Assembly: GCA_013153685.1 (NCBI GenBank)
Contig: JAADDX010000016.1
Location: 1 to 32,222, forward strand
Direction of reading: 5' to 3'
DNA: 32,222 bases
Source: Campylobacterota bacterium
GTDB taxonomy: Bacteria > Campylobacterota > Campylobacteria > Campylobacterales > JAADDX01
Under the pieces are notes generated by a model. That model searched no databases. It had not been told where the DNA came from and saw nothing but the letters and a program-made list of their open reading frames with translations. The number at the start of each line of letters is the position of its first letter. Position 1 is the first letter of the stretch. The translations under genes were made by a program, and so were the position numbers. Below are positions 10,165 to 19,879 of this stretch, piece after piece.

Positions 10165-11571
10165 ATGGAATATTTAGATTATGTAGTAAATTTTCTAACC
10201 ACGATGGCTGTGGGGTTTTATTTGATTACCGTATTGCAGTGGTATAATTACAAGCTTGATAGAGTGGTTTTTAAATTTAGCAAATATAATTGGCATATTT
10301 TATATTTTGTCTTGCCGATAGCTACGTATTATTTGGCAAACAAATTTTATTGGATTTATTTATTTTTCGGATTATTGCCGGCTTTGTTTATTTGGTATAA
10401 GAAATTGGATAAACCGCTTGTATTGACCGATAGAGTAAAGCGATATTTTGCTTTATTGGTGTTTTTGAGTCTTGTAGGGTATGTATTGGATTATTATTTC
10501 CATACCAAACATGGTATCTTTTTGCCGATTTTATTGAGTGTTATTGGTAGTGAGATTATAGAGCGTATTATTTTTAATAACTACAAAAAACAAGCCAAAG
10601 CTAAGCTTGAAAAGATTAATCCCACTATTATCGCTATTACGGCAAGTTATGGAAAGACTAGTATTAAGAATTTTTTGTATCAGCTATTACAAGAGAAATA
10701 TAACACCTACAAAACCCCAAAAAGTGTCAATACTCTCAAAGGAATCGTAGCTGATATCAACAACAATCTACCCCAAAATACCGATATTTACATCGTGGAA
10801 GCGGGTGCTAGACAAAAAGGTGATATTGATGAGATCGCTCAATTTATCCAACATCAATATGCCATTATAGGCAAGATAGGTCCTCAACATATCGAATATT
10901 TCAAAACAATTGACAATATCATCAATACAAAGCGGGAAATTTTGAATTCTCCTAATCTAATCAAGGCAATTAGTTATGATCTTGAAGATACGCTTCGTAT
11001 CAAAGACTATATTCACAATATCCAAGCCACGCTCGAAGATACTCAATGGGATTTGACTTATAAAGATAGGATTATTCATTTAATTACCCCGATTCTTGGT
11101 AGTTTTAATGCGATTAATATTAGTTTGGCGTTTTATATGGCAAAGGAATTTGGGCTTGATGATGCATATTTGGTAAGAAAAATAGCCAAATTATCCCCGA
11201 TTCCGCATAGATTACAAAAAGTGCAAACCAACGGTAAAGTTATTATTGATGATAGTTTTAATGGAAATATTGAAGGGATGTTAGAAGCTATTGAGCTTGT
11301 AAAAGATTTTGGTGGAAGGAAGTTTATTGTCACTCCAGGATTAGTAGAAGCCAATGAAACACTCAATAAAAAACTTGCCAAAAAGATCAATGATGTTTTT
11401 GATGTGGTGATTGTAACTGGTAGTCTAAATAGACGCGTTTTGTGTGAGAATATCTCTAGACCAAACAAAATCTATCTCGGCGATAAGTCAAAGCTAGAAA
11501 AAATCTTAGCGGATAATACTAAAGCGGGGGATTTGATTTTGTTTTGCAATGATGCACCGAATTTTATATAA
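10165..11571 (+). CDS. murF: Mur ligase family protein, MurF-like with N-terminal membrane region
   Basis: ITASYGKTSIKNFL P-loop, VNTLKGIVADINNNLP, IDDSFNGN; hydrophobic N-terminal ~130 aa. Confidence 0.75.
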   Translation: MEYLDYVVNFLTTMAVGFYLITVLQWYNYKLDRVVFKFSKYNWHILYFVLPIATYYLANKFYWIYLFFGLLPALFIWYKKLDKPLVLTDRVKRYFALLVFLSLVGYVLDYYFHTKHGIFLPILLSVIGSEIIERIIFNNYKKQAKAKLEKINPTIIAITASYGKTSIKNFLYQLLQEKYNTYKTPKSVNTLKGIVADINNNLPQNTDIYIVEAGARQKGDIDEIAQFIQHQYAIIGKIGPQHIEYFKTIDNIINTKREILNSPNLIKAISYDLEDTLRIKDYIHNIQATLEDTQWDLTYKDRIIHLITPILGSFNAINISLAFYMAKEFGLDDAYLVRKIAKLSPIPHRLQKVQTNGKVIIDDSFNGNIEGMLEAIELVKDFGGRKFIVTPGLVEANETLNKKLAKKINDVFDVVIVTGSLNRRVLCENISRPNKIYLGDKSKLEKILADNTKAGDLILFCNDAPNFI

Positions 11572-11580
11572 AGGATTAAT

Positions 11581-12483
11581 ATGAGAGTTGTTATGTTTGT
11601 GTTAGTGATGTTATTTTATGGGTGTGTATCCATACCGATTTCATATCCCAAATGGGTAACTACCATCAAACCAGATACGATTAGATACTATTACGCTACC
11701 GCAGAAGGTTACACCCAAAAAGAAGCGATTGAAAACGCACTTGATGCAATTGCTTCAAAGATTAGCGTAACTATCAATTCATCATATCAAAGTAGCCTTG
11801 TTGTAATCAACGACAAATATACTAAAACAATCCAAAATACCATCCTTGCGAATGTAAAAAATATAGAATTTGTAGATTATAAAATCCTCAAATCACAAAA
11901 AATAGGCGATAAATACTTTGTGCTTATTTCCGTAGATAGAATCAAAAATGCACAAGCTATTATCGATAAAATCAAACTCCATATTCACAATTACCAGCTA
12001 GCTCTTCAAAAGAAAAATTTCAAAATATATCTTCGCATACTAAAACAACTCAAGACTGACTTAGCTCAGTGTTTTATCGCTAAGAGTTTGTATAATAGTG
12101 CGGATGTTAATTTGACAATAGCGAAGTTGATGGATTTGCAATCACAAATTCATACATTTTTAAATTCATTATCATTTACCATCAAATCACCTTATCCACA
12201 ACTAAATAGCATTATCAAAGAGGTCTTAACCAAACAAGGTTTTAATATCTCAAATCACGGTAATACTATTATTACGTTGCAAGCACGTATTAAGAAATAT
12301 AAGCTAATAGATTATTATATCTACCAAGAGGATATAGATATCAAGATGTACTACAAACACAAGCTTATTTCATTAGATACGTTATCGGTTGCTGGTAAAT
12401 CGGTGATTAATTACCAACAAGCCAAAGAAAATATGCTCATAAATTTTAGAGATAAATTTTATGATATAATTACAAAAAACTAA
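11581..12483 (+). CDS. LPP20-family lipoprotein
   Basis: Lipobox LFYGCVS; ATAEGYTQKEAIENALDAIASKISVTINSSY pattern of LPP20/LpoB-like proteins. Confidence 0.7.
   Translation: MRVVMFVLVMLFYGCVSIPISYPKWVTTIKPDTIRYYYATAEGYTQKEAIENALDAIASKISVTINSSYQSSLVVINDKYTKTIQNTILANVKNIEFVDYKILKSQKIGDKYFVLISVDRIKNAQAIIDKIKLHIHNYQLALQKKNFKIYLRILKQLKTDLAQCFIAKSLYNSADVNLTIAKLMDLQSQIHTFLNSLSFTIKSPYPQLNSIIKEVLTKQGFNISNHGNTIITLQARIKKYKLIDYYIYQEDIDIKMYYKHKLISLDTLSVAGKSVINYQQAKENMLINFRDKFYDIITKN
12465..12470 (+). promoter_or_regulatory. Putative -10 element inside the 3' end of the LPP20-like CDS, for the CDF gene
   Basis: tatgaTATAATtac, 24 bp before the GTG start at 12494. Confidence 0.45.
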
Positions 12484-12493
12484 AGGAAATATA

Positions 12494-13387
12494 GTGAGTC
12501 TAGCCAAAATAGCCACCATCGCTTCAAGTAGTGTAGCATTTTTGCTTGCGGTAGCAAAAGTTATAGTTGGTGTATTAAGTGGTAGTGTTGCCGTAGTAGC
12601 GAGTGCGGTGGATTCTATTTTGGATATGTTTGTTAGTATTTTCAATATGGTTGCGGTAAGAGTGAGTGAGAGTAGAGCTGATAATATGTTTAATTACGGC
12701 AAAGGCAAAATAGAAGGGATTGCTGCGTTATTTGAAGGCTTGTTGATTATTGCAAGTTCGGTTTTTATTTTGTATACGGCAATTGATAGATTGATTCACC
12801 ACAAGGAAATAACGCAGTTGGATTTGGCGTTTTATGTGATGGTATTTTCACTTGTGGTGACGTTTTTTTTGGTAATGTTTTTGCAATATGTAGCTAAAAA
12901 AACTGATTCTTTGGTTATTAAATCTGACGCCCTACATTATAAGACAGATTTGATTTCTAATGGTGCGATAGTAGTTGTTTTGCTAATTGTAAAGCTTAGC
13001 GGATATTATCAGATAGATTTTATCGTATCTATTTTGATAGCTATTTATATATTCAAAGAAGCAAGCACATTGGTAAAAGAGGGATTTTTAAATTTATTGG
13101 ATGTAAGTTTGGATTTTCAAACGGTAGAAAAAATCAAAGATATTATCAAAAAAGAACCGCTTGTGCTGGATTTTCATTGTTTGCGTACACGAAGAGCGGG
13201 ACATAGAAATTTTGTCGATGTGCATTTGGTGCTAACACCGGATATGAAGCTTAAATTAGCACATTCTATTATAGAGAATGTAGCTAACAAGATCAGACAG
13301 CTAGATTCAAATAAGGTGTGGGTGATTAATATCCATGCCGACCCATATGACGATAGTCGTGAAAACAAACTACAAGAGGAGTGTTAA
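12494..13387 (+). CDS. Cation diffusion facilitator (FieF/CzcD-like) transporter
   Basis: VASAVDSILDMFVS, ADNMFNYGKGKIEG and ALHYKTDLISNGAI motifs; multiple TM; GTG start. Confidence 0.9.
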   Translation: MSLAKIATIASSSVAFLLAVAKVIVGVLSGSVAVVASAVDSILDMFVSIFNMVAVRVSESRADNMFNYGKGKIEGIAALFEGLLIIASSVFILYTAIDRLIHHKEITQLDLAFYVMVFSLVVTFFLVMFLQYVAKKTDSLVIKSDALHYKTDLISNGAIVVVLLIVKLSGYYQIDFIVSILIAIYIFKEASTLVKEGFLNLLDVSLDFQTVEKIKDIIKKEPLVLDFHCLRTRRAGHRNFVDVHLVLTPDMKLKLAHSIIENVANKIRQLDSNKVWVINIHADPYDDSRENKLQEEC

Positions 13388-13590
13388 TGAGAGAATTGAC
13401 TTTCAAAGAAAAATTAGGTGTATTGGCGGCTATTTTGATGTTTGTGGCTATTGGTATGATTATGGGTGGAAATAGTGCTGGGAATTTGACTTTGGGTTAT
13501 GTGGGTAGTGGAGTGTTTTTAATAGGTGCACTAATTGCACTGTATTTGTTATTTAGCTCAAACAAAGAAGCAACAGATGAAGAATACTAA
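13387..13590 (+). CDS. Small two-TM membrane protein
   Basis: ATG overlaps the CDF stop (TAATG); two hydrophobic helices. Confidence 0.6.
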   Translation: MRELTFKEKLGVLAAILMFVAIGMIMGGNSAGNLTLGYVGSGVFLIGALIALYLLFSSNKEATDEEY

Positions 13591-15637
13591 GACAGTTTGT
13601 GCTTATTGTGGTGTAGGGTGTGAAGTAGAGCTTCAAACACAAGATAACAAAATCATAAAAGCAAATCCGGTAAAAAATGGATATTCAAGTAATGGAGATT
13701 TGTGTATCAAAGGTAAAGAAGGATTTGGTTTTGCGAATGCTACAAATAGACTAACTACCAATCTAATAAGCTATAAATTTATAGAAAAAAACGCACCAAA
13801 TATGCCGTTTTCTTTGCAAGTAAGACTTGGTAATTTGTTTGAATACGACCATACATTTTATGAAGCACCATTTTCTTTGGCGGTGGATATTACTGCTTGG
13901 AAGATTAAGGAAATTTTAAATAACTATCCATCAAATATGGTAGGTGGAATAGGGGGTGCAAGAACGAGTGTAGAAAATGCATGGCTTTTTCAAAAATTTA
14001 TAAGAGAGACTCTCAAATCTGCAAATGTAGATAATTGTGCAAGAGTATGTCACGCTCCAAGTTTGAGTGGATTAAAAATGAGTATTGGAGAGGGGGCTAG
14101 TAGTGCGAGTTTTGATGATATTTTCAAAAGCGAAGTTTTGTTTATTATAGGCTCAAATACCACACAAGCACACCCAATAATAGCCAGTAGAATAATCAAA
14201 GCCAAAAAACAAGGCAAAAAAATTATCGTCATTGATGTAAGAGAGACAATGATTATGAAATTTGCAGATATTAAAGTGATTTTGCCTTTTGAAGCAAATT
14301 TATTATTTTTAAATAGCATAGCAAAAGAGATAATTTCTAATAACCTGCAAAATCATTCGTTTATATCTGATAGATGTATAAATTTTGATACATACAAAAA
14401 CGAAGTATTAAATGAAACAAATGATAAAACACTTTTTTTAAAACTAAAAGGATACGAAGAGATAACTAGCCAAATATCTCAAATTGCTAAATTAATCACT
14501 CAAAATAAAACTTTATTTATATGGGGATTAGGTATTACTGAGCATCTTGATGGGACAGAAGCGGTAAATGCGATTAGTAATCTTGCTATGATGAGTGGTA
14601 ATTTAGGAGAGGAGGGAGTAGGTGTAATGCCTTTAAGAGGGCAAAATAATGTCCAAGGTTGTTGCGATGTAGGGTGTTTGCCATATTATTTACCTGATTA
14701 TCAAATTCCTACTAAAATAGGACTTATGACACCGCAGATGATAGAGGAGATGGCAAATGATAAATTCAAAGCACTTTTTGTAATGGGAGAAGACTTAACT
14801 CACATTCATACCAATCAAACTAAAATCCATAAAGCTATTAATAATTTGGAATTATTAGTAACACTAGATTTGTTTATCAACGATGTAGCAAGACATAGCG
14901 ATATTGTCTTTGGTGTGAAGAGTAGTTATGAAAAATATGGCGTATATGTAAATGCGGAGCGAAGATTGCATCTTGCAATCCCTGCTATTAGCAATGATTT
15001 GCCGGATGATTGGCAAGTGATACAAGCGATTGAAAATAAAATACATTCCAATTTCAACTACACTTCAAGCGAAGATATTTTTAATGCACTCACAAAAGAA
15101 GTGAGTAGATTTAGGGGTGCTACTTATGATAGATTAAAAGTAAAACCCCTTCAATGGCCTATCGATAGTGACGGAAATGATACACCTTATTTGCATAAAG
15201 TTAAATTTTCTACTAGTGATGGACGTGGGCATTTTCATTATAGACCTTATGTTATAAGAGAGCAGATAAAAAACTTACTTGATAATAAATACAAGTTTTA
15301 TCTAACAACGGGTAGAGATTTGCATCATTACAATAATGCCTCTCAAACACAACAAAGCCAAAAGCTTCTCAAAAAATACAATGACGATATTTTACTGATT
15401 AATCCAATGCACGATTTTGGCGATAGCGTGATTTTAAAAAGCAAATACGGACAAACACAACCACTAAAAGTAAAATACACAAACAAAGTCAAACCATACA
15501 CCCTCTATACTACATTTCATTTTGCTAAAAATCATATCAATTATCTATTTGGTGATGAAGCGGATGAAAAGGTAAAGACAGCTAGATTCAAAAGTATAGA
15601 AGTGGAAATAAAGGAGATTAGATGTATGACAAAATAA
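13577..15637 (+). CDS. Molybdopterin formate dehydrogenase alpha-like (FdhF/FDH-H type, Cys active site)
   Basis: 4Fe-4S motif CAYCGVGC...LCIKGKEG; active site NCARVCHAPSLSG with Cys in the Sec position; MPLRGQNNVQGCCDVG; C-terminal Mo-dinucleotide domain. Likely start ATG 13577, overlapping the upstream ORF. Confidence 0.88.
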   Translation: MKNTKTVCAYCGVGCEVELQTQDNKIIKANPVKNGYSSNGDLCIKGKEGFGFANATNRLTTNLISYKFIEKNAPNMPFSLQVRLGNLFEYDHTFYEAPFSLAVDITAWKIKEILNNYPSNMVGGIGGARTSVENAWLFQKFIRETLKSANVDNCARVCHAPSLSGLKMSIGEGASSASFDDIFKSEVLFIIGSNTTQAHPIIASRIIKAKKQGKKIIVIDVRETMIMKFADIKVILPFEANLLFLNSIAKEIISNNLQNHSFISDRCINFDTYKNEVLNETNDKTLFLKLKGYEEITSQISQIAKLITQNKTLFIWGLGITEHLDGTEAVNAISNLAMMSGNLGEEGVGVMPLRGQNNVQGCCDVGCLPYYLPDYQIPTKIGLMTPQMIEEMANDKFKALFVMGEDLTHIHTNQTKIHKAINNLELLVTLDLFINDVARHSDIVFGVKSSYEKYGVYVNAERRLHLAIPAISNDLPDDWQVIQAIENKIHSNFNYTSSEDIFNALTKEVSRFRGATYDRLKVKPLQWPIDSDGNDTPYLHKVKFSTSDGRGHFHYRPYVIREQIKNLLDNKYKFYLTTGRDLHHYNNASQTQQSQKLLKKYNDDILLINPMHDFGDSVILKSKYGQTQPLKVKYTNKVKPYTLYTTFHFAKNHINYLFGDEADEKVKTARFKSIEVEIKEIRCMTK

Positions 15638-16758
15638 AGCCGTTTTTATTTAAGCTAGACCCAGAAGTAGCACATAATTTGGCTCAAATAGCACTCTCAA
15701 GTGCCAGACGATGCCCTTTGTTTTTTAATTTTATGATAGATAAGTATTTTGTGGATGATAAGATGTTGCATCAGAAAATATTTGGTCTAAGATTTCTCAA
15801 TCCCATAGGGACTGCCGCGGGATTTGATAAGGATGCTAAGATGATTCATGCTTTGCCCGCTTTGGGATTTGCGTGGGGAGAGCTTGGGGCTGTGACACCC
15901 AAACCTCAAGAAGGCAACGCCAAACCGCGTGTATGGCGACATATCTCAGAACAATCACTTCAAAATGCTTTTGGATTTAATAACGAGGGGGTAGATGTAA
16001 TAGCGAGTAGATTGGATAAGATATATCCTTTTATATTGCCTCTTTGTATGAATATAGGCAAAAACAAAGCTACCCCACCGCAAGATGCAATCGATGATTA
16101 TAAGATTCTAGTAACCAAACTCAAAAATAGAGTTGACTTTTTTACTGTGAATGTTTCTTCGCCAAATACACCAAATCTAAGAGCATTACTAAATGAAGAG
16201 TTTATTTCCACCTTATTTAAAGAGCTCAAAAGCATTACAACCAAACCTATTCTTATCAAACTCAGTCCGGATATGCCGCTTGATTTGGCTGTTAGTGTAG
16301 CTAAAAGTGCAGTAGATAACGGTGCTGATGGTGTAATTGCGACAAATACTACTGTGGATTATTCTTTGGTATCAAATCCGCAAAAAGTAGGTGGTCTTAG
16401 TGGGCGTGTCTTAAAAGAGAAATCGTTTAAAATGTTCAAAGCCTTAGCGGATGAATTGTTCGCTAAGACGGTGTTGATTAGTGTAGGTGGGATCGATAGT
16501 GCCCAAGAAGCATACAAAAGGATTAGAGCTGGTGCTAGTCTTGTGCAGATTTTTACGGCGTTTATTTATCATGGTCCACAGCTTATTAAAGATATCAATC
16601 AACAACTCCTCACATTACTAAAACGGGACGGATTTAGTCATATTAGCGAAGCTATTGGGGTGGATGTAGGTAAAAGTATGCATAAGATATCTACTCTACA
16701 CAAAAAAATTCAAAAACGAAAACACCTAAAAGCCAGATTATACAAAGGTTACAAATGA
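15622..16758 (+). CDS. pyrD: Dihydroorotate dehydrogenase (quinone), class 2
   Basis: NPIGTAAGFDKDAK, NVSSPNTPNLRALL, KLSPDM, ISVGGIDSAQEAYKRIRAGASLVQIFTAF. Confidence 0.95.
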   Translation: MYDKIKPFLFKLDPEVAHNLAQIALSSARRCPLFFNFMIDKYFVDDKMLHQKIFGLRFLNPIGTAAGFDKDAKMIHALPALGFAWGELGAVTPKPQEGNAKPRVWRHISEQSLQNAFGFNNEGVDVIASRLDKIYPFILPLCMNIGKNKATPPQDAIDDYKILVTKLKNRVDFFTVNVSSPNTPNLRALLNEEFISTLFKELKSITTKPILIKLSPDMPLDLAVSVAKSAVDNGADGVIATNTTVDYSLVSNPQKVGGLSGRVLKEKSFKMFKALADELFAKTVLISVGGIDSAQEAYKRIRAGASLVQIFTAFIYHGPQLIKDINQQLLTLLKRDGFSHISEAIGVDVGKSMHKISTLHKKIQKRKHLKARLYKGYK

Positions 16759-17345
16759 TAGCGATTATTGATTATAATATGGGAAATTTAGCAAGTGTAA
16801 TAAATGCTTTTGATAAAATCGCAGTTAAGGCAGAGGTAGTTAGCGAACCATCTAAGCTTAGAGATTATGACAAAATTATCCTCCCAGGGGTTGGTGCTTT
16901 TGCCGATGCGATGCAACATCTAAATAGCAACGGTATGAAAGAGGCTATTTTGGAATTTGCAAAAAGTGGGAAATATATGTTAGGGATTTGCTTGGGGATG
17001 CAGTTGCTTTTTGAGAAATCTCAAGAATTTGGTCATACTCAGGGTTTGTGCTTGATTGAAGGAGAGGTGGATTATTTCCGCACATCACTCAAAGTCCCTC
17101 ATATGGGTTGGAACAAGATGTTTACCAAAACAAATCCCCTTTTTGAAGGGCTTAAAGACCCTTATTTGTATTTTGTACATTCTCTTCATGCGGTGTGTGA
17201 TGATCAATATGTGATTGGTTATACGCATTATGATTATCAATTTGTTAGTGCCGTAAATAAGGATAATATTTTCGGTTTTCAACCACACCCAGAAAAAAGC
17301 CATGATAGCGGGCTTCAGATTTTGTCTAATTTTGTGAGGCTTTGA
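16755..17345 (+). CDS. hisH: Imidazole glycerol phosphate synthase glutamine amidotransferase subunit HisH
   Basis: IDYNMGNLASV, LPGVGAF, LGICLGMQLLFE catalytic Cys, GFQPHPEKS. Confidence 0.93.
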   Translation: MIAIIDYNMGNLASVINAFDKIAVKAEVVSEPSKLRDYDKIILPGVGAFADAMQHLNSNGMKEAILEFAKSGKYMLGICLGMQLLFEKSQEFGHTQGLCLIEGEVDYFRTSLKVPHMGWNKMFTKTNPLFEGLKDPYLYFVHSLHAVCDDQYVIGYTHYDYQFVSAVNKDNIFGFQPHPEKSHDSGLQILSNFVRL

Positions 17346-17842
17346 TGAGGTATTTGATCGTTTTATTTCTTGTGGTATCGATATATGGTGTGAGTATCAA
17401 ATCTCCATTTAGTGCTTCTTTTAAGCAGATTGTATATAGCACAAAACCTCTGACATATACAGGGGTGGTGTATTTTAAGGATGGATTGATTTTGTGGGAT
17501 TATCGGTTGCCATTTAATAAGAAAATATGGGTAAATAAAGATAAAATTACCGTATATGACGTGGATTTGCAGCAAGTAAGCTTTACTCACAATAACAACC
17601 TACTCACCCTCATCCAAAATGCTAAACCATACAAAAACAACATCTACAAAAACAAATATCACAATCAGGATATATACTTTACTATCAAAAATCACACTGT
17701 ATACAAAATCGAATATACCAACAATATCGGTGAAAAAATCGTAATTCGTTTTTTTGATATTACTCACAAAGATATTTCCCCCAAAATCTTCATACCAACC
17801 TATCCGGATGATGTAGATATCCTCAACTACCAAAATCGTTAA
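17342..17842 (+). CDS. lolA: Outer-membrane lipoprotein carrier LolA-like protein
   Basis: Signal peptide; FSASFKQIVYS...Y.G.VYFKDGLILWDYRLPFNKKIWVNKDKITVYDVDLQQV pattern. Confidence 0.75.
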   Translation: MMRYLIVLFLVVSIYGVSIKSPFSASFKQIVYSTKPLTYTGVVYFKDGLILWDYRLPFNKKIWVNKDKITVYDVDLQQVSFTHNNNLLTLIQNAKPYKNNIYKNKYHNQDIYFTIKNHTVYKIEYTNNIGEKIVIRFFDITHKDISPKIFIPTYPDDVDILNYQNR

Positions 17843-17918
17843 AAATTTCCAAAATAACTATAAAATTCAACAATTTTTTGATAAAATAAAAGCCAAAAAA
17901 CTATACAAAGGTAATACA

Positions 17919-18146
17919 ATGGAATTAAAATTAGTAACCACACATAACAAGACAAAAACCGTATCAAAAGATGAATTTTTAACCAAAATCAAAAAGGATT
18001 CGTTTTTTTATTTCCACAGAGATACATCATACAAAGACTTACAAGATTTAATAGATGAAATTTCCACAAATCACAGCGTGTATTTTAGAGAAGTAAAGTA
18101 TTCGCTAGAAGAAAACGGATACATGTATGAGATGCATATTATCTAA
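17919..18146 (+). CDS. HP0268-like Campylobacterota family protein
   Basis: 75 aa; FYFHRDTSYKDLQDLIDEI...YMYEMHII ending resembles HP0268; located directly before miaB as in H. pylori. Confidence 0.75.
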   Translation: MELKLVTTHNKTKTVSKDEFLTKIKKDSFFYFHRDTSYKDLQDLIDEISTNHSVYFREVKYSLEENGYMYEMHII

Positions 18147-18155
18147 GGTTTGGAT

Positions 18156-19427
18156 TTGAAAAAACTATATATCGAAACATTTGGATGTCAGATGAATGTC
18201 AAAGATAGTGAGCATATTATTGCGGAATTATCGGATGAATATGAAATAACATCTGACAAATCTCAAGCTGATTTGATGATTATTAATACATGTTCAGTAA
18301 GAGAAAAGCCAGTAAATAAGCTATTTAGCGAAATAGGCGTGCTTAAAAAGTATAAAAAACCATCTGCCAAGCTAGGTATATGCGGATGTAGTGCGTCTTA
18401 TTTGGGGCAAGAGCTTATGAAAAATAGTGCGGTAGATTTCGTTGTGGGGGCGAGAAATGTAAGTAGGATTAAAGAGGCTATTTTGACAAATGGAGTCTTT
18501 ACGGATATTGATTATGATGATACTACATACATCTTCAAGCAATACCGCCAAAACAAATTTAAAGATTTTGTGAATATCATGATAGGGTGTGATAAAGAGT
18601 GCACTTATTGTATCGTGCCCAAAACACGCGGTAAAGAGCTCTCAATCCCACTAGATATCATTATCAAGACTATTAGCGATCTAGTGGATGATGGGGTAAA
18701 GGAAGTGACTTTATTAGGACAAAACGTAAACAATTACGGTCGGAGATTTTCTATCTCTCATCCAAAAGTTAACTTTACTAAATTGCTCCAAGAGGTGAGT
18801 AAAATAGATAATTTAGAGCGTATTAGATTTACTTCACCCCACCCTTTGCATGCCGATGATGAATTTCTTGAGGAGTTTGCAAATAATCCTAAAATATGCA
18901 AATATATTCATTTCCCACTCCAAAGCGGTAGTAACAAAATCCTCAAGCTAATGAAAAGAGGTTATACCAAGGAGTGGTTTTTAGATAGGGTTGCGAAATT
19001 GCGACAAATTAAGGATGTTACTATCTCAACCGATGTAATTGTAGGATTTCCGTATGAAGAAGAGGAAGATTTTGCCGATACTTTAGATGTAGTCCAAAAA
19101 GCGGGATTTGAACAAATGTTTAGCTTTGTGTATTCACCAAGACCGCTTACCAAAGCACAAGAGTATCCGTTGGTCGACAAACAAGTAGCCAAAAATAGAC
19201 TATATCGTTTGCAAGAATTACAAAAAGAGATAATGCTTAGCAAGACTCAAGACCAAATTGGCAAACGTCATAAAGTGTTGTTTGAGAGATATCACCAACG
19301 CAAGCTTTTTGGTAAGAGTGATAATTTTTATAGCGTAGAGGTGCAGAGTGATGTGGATTTGAGCGGTCAGATCGCGGATGTTATGATTGTTGATGCTAGA
19401 CATAGCACGCTTATTGGAAAGATATGA
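18156..19427 (+). CDS. miaB: tRNA-2-methylthio-N6-dimethylallyladenosine synthase
   Basis: ETFGCQMNVKDSEH; radical SAM CDKECTYCIVP; TTG start after AAGG. Confidence 0.95.
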   Translation: MKKLYIETFGCQMNVKDSEHIIAELSDEYEITSDKSQADLMIINTCSVREKPVNKLFSEIGVLKKYKKPSAKLGICGCSASYLGQELMKNSAVDFVVGARNVSRIKEAILTNGVFTDIDYDDTTYIFKQYRQNKFKDFVNIMIGCDKECTYCIVPKTRGKELSIPLDIIIKTISDLVDDGVKEVTLLGQNVNNYGRRFSISHPKVNFTKLLQEVSKIDNLERIRFTSPHPLHADDEFLEEFANNPKICKYIHFPLQSGSNKILKLMKRGYTKEWFLDRVAKLRQIKDVTISTDVIVGFPYEEEEDFADTLDVVQKAGFEQMFSFVYSPRPLTKAQEYPLVDKQVAKNRLYRLQELQKEIMLSKTQDQIGKRHKVLFERYHQRKLFGKSDNFYSVEVQSDVDLSGQIADVMIVDARHSTLIGKI

Positions 19428-19879
19428 AAAAAATAATATTTATACTAATTGCAGTATTAAGCGTGTTTTTGTATTATTTTCTAAATGATAGTTATCGCTA
19501 TTCGCTAATGGCACGGGCTTATTATGAGTTTGGTAACTTTGATAAAGCTTATGAATTTGCCAAAGAGGCGTATGATATGAACAAATACAATAGAATGGCA
19601 TTTACTATTCTAACCCAGTCAAAAATTGCCAAAGAATGGCAAAATTTTATAGACCAAAGCAATAAATATTTTAAACAAATAGATGAGATTTCAAACAAAG
19701 AGATGATTACAAAAGCCGACAAAGTGAGGATTAAGATGATGTTAGAGATTATCCTAGGTGAGTATAAACATCTAACGCATTCTATGTTAATTAGTCAAAG
19801 CCTAAAACAACAAGCACATAAGAATTATATAAAAGCAAAAGAGTTATACAATGGAATTTTTAAAAACACAGTTAGATAA
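19424..19879 (+). CDS. Hypothetical membrane-anchored TPR-like protein
   Basis: N-terminal TM; ARAYYEFGNFDKAYEFAKEAYDMNKYNRMAF TPR-like motif; overlaps neighbours. Confidence 0.7.
   Translation: MKKIIFILIAVLSVFLYYFLNDSYRYSLMARAYYEFGNFDKAYEFAKEAYDMNKYNRMAFTILTQSKIAKEWQNFIDQSNKYFKQIDEISNKEMITKADKVRIKMMLEIILGEYKHLTHSMLISQSLKQQAHKNYIKAKELYNGIFKNTVR

Noticed and set aside
12863-12870. T8 tract in the CDF gene, with A8 tracts and a G6 tract in ppx (around 1800-1843 and 2404-2412) as possible phase-variation sites
   Set aside because: Short for slippage-driven phase variation and expected in AT-rich DNA; reading frames are intact.
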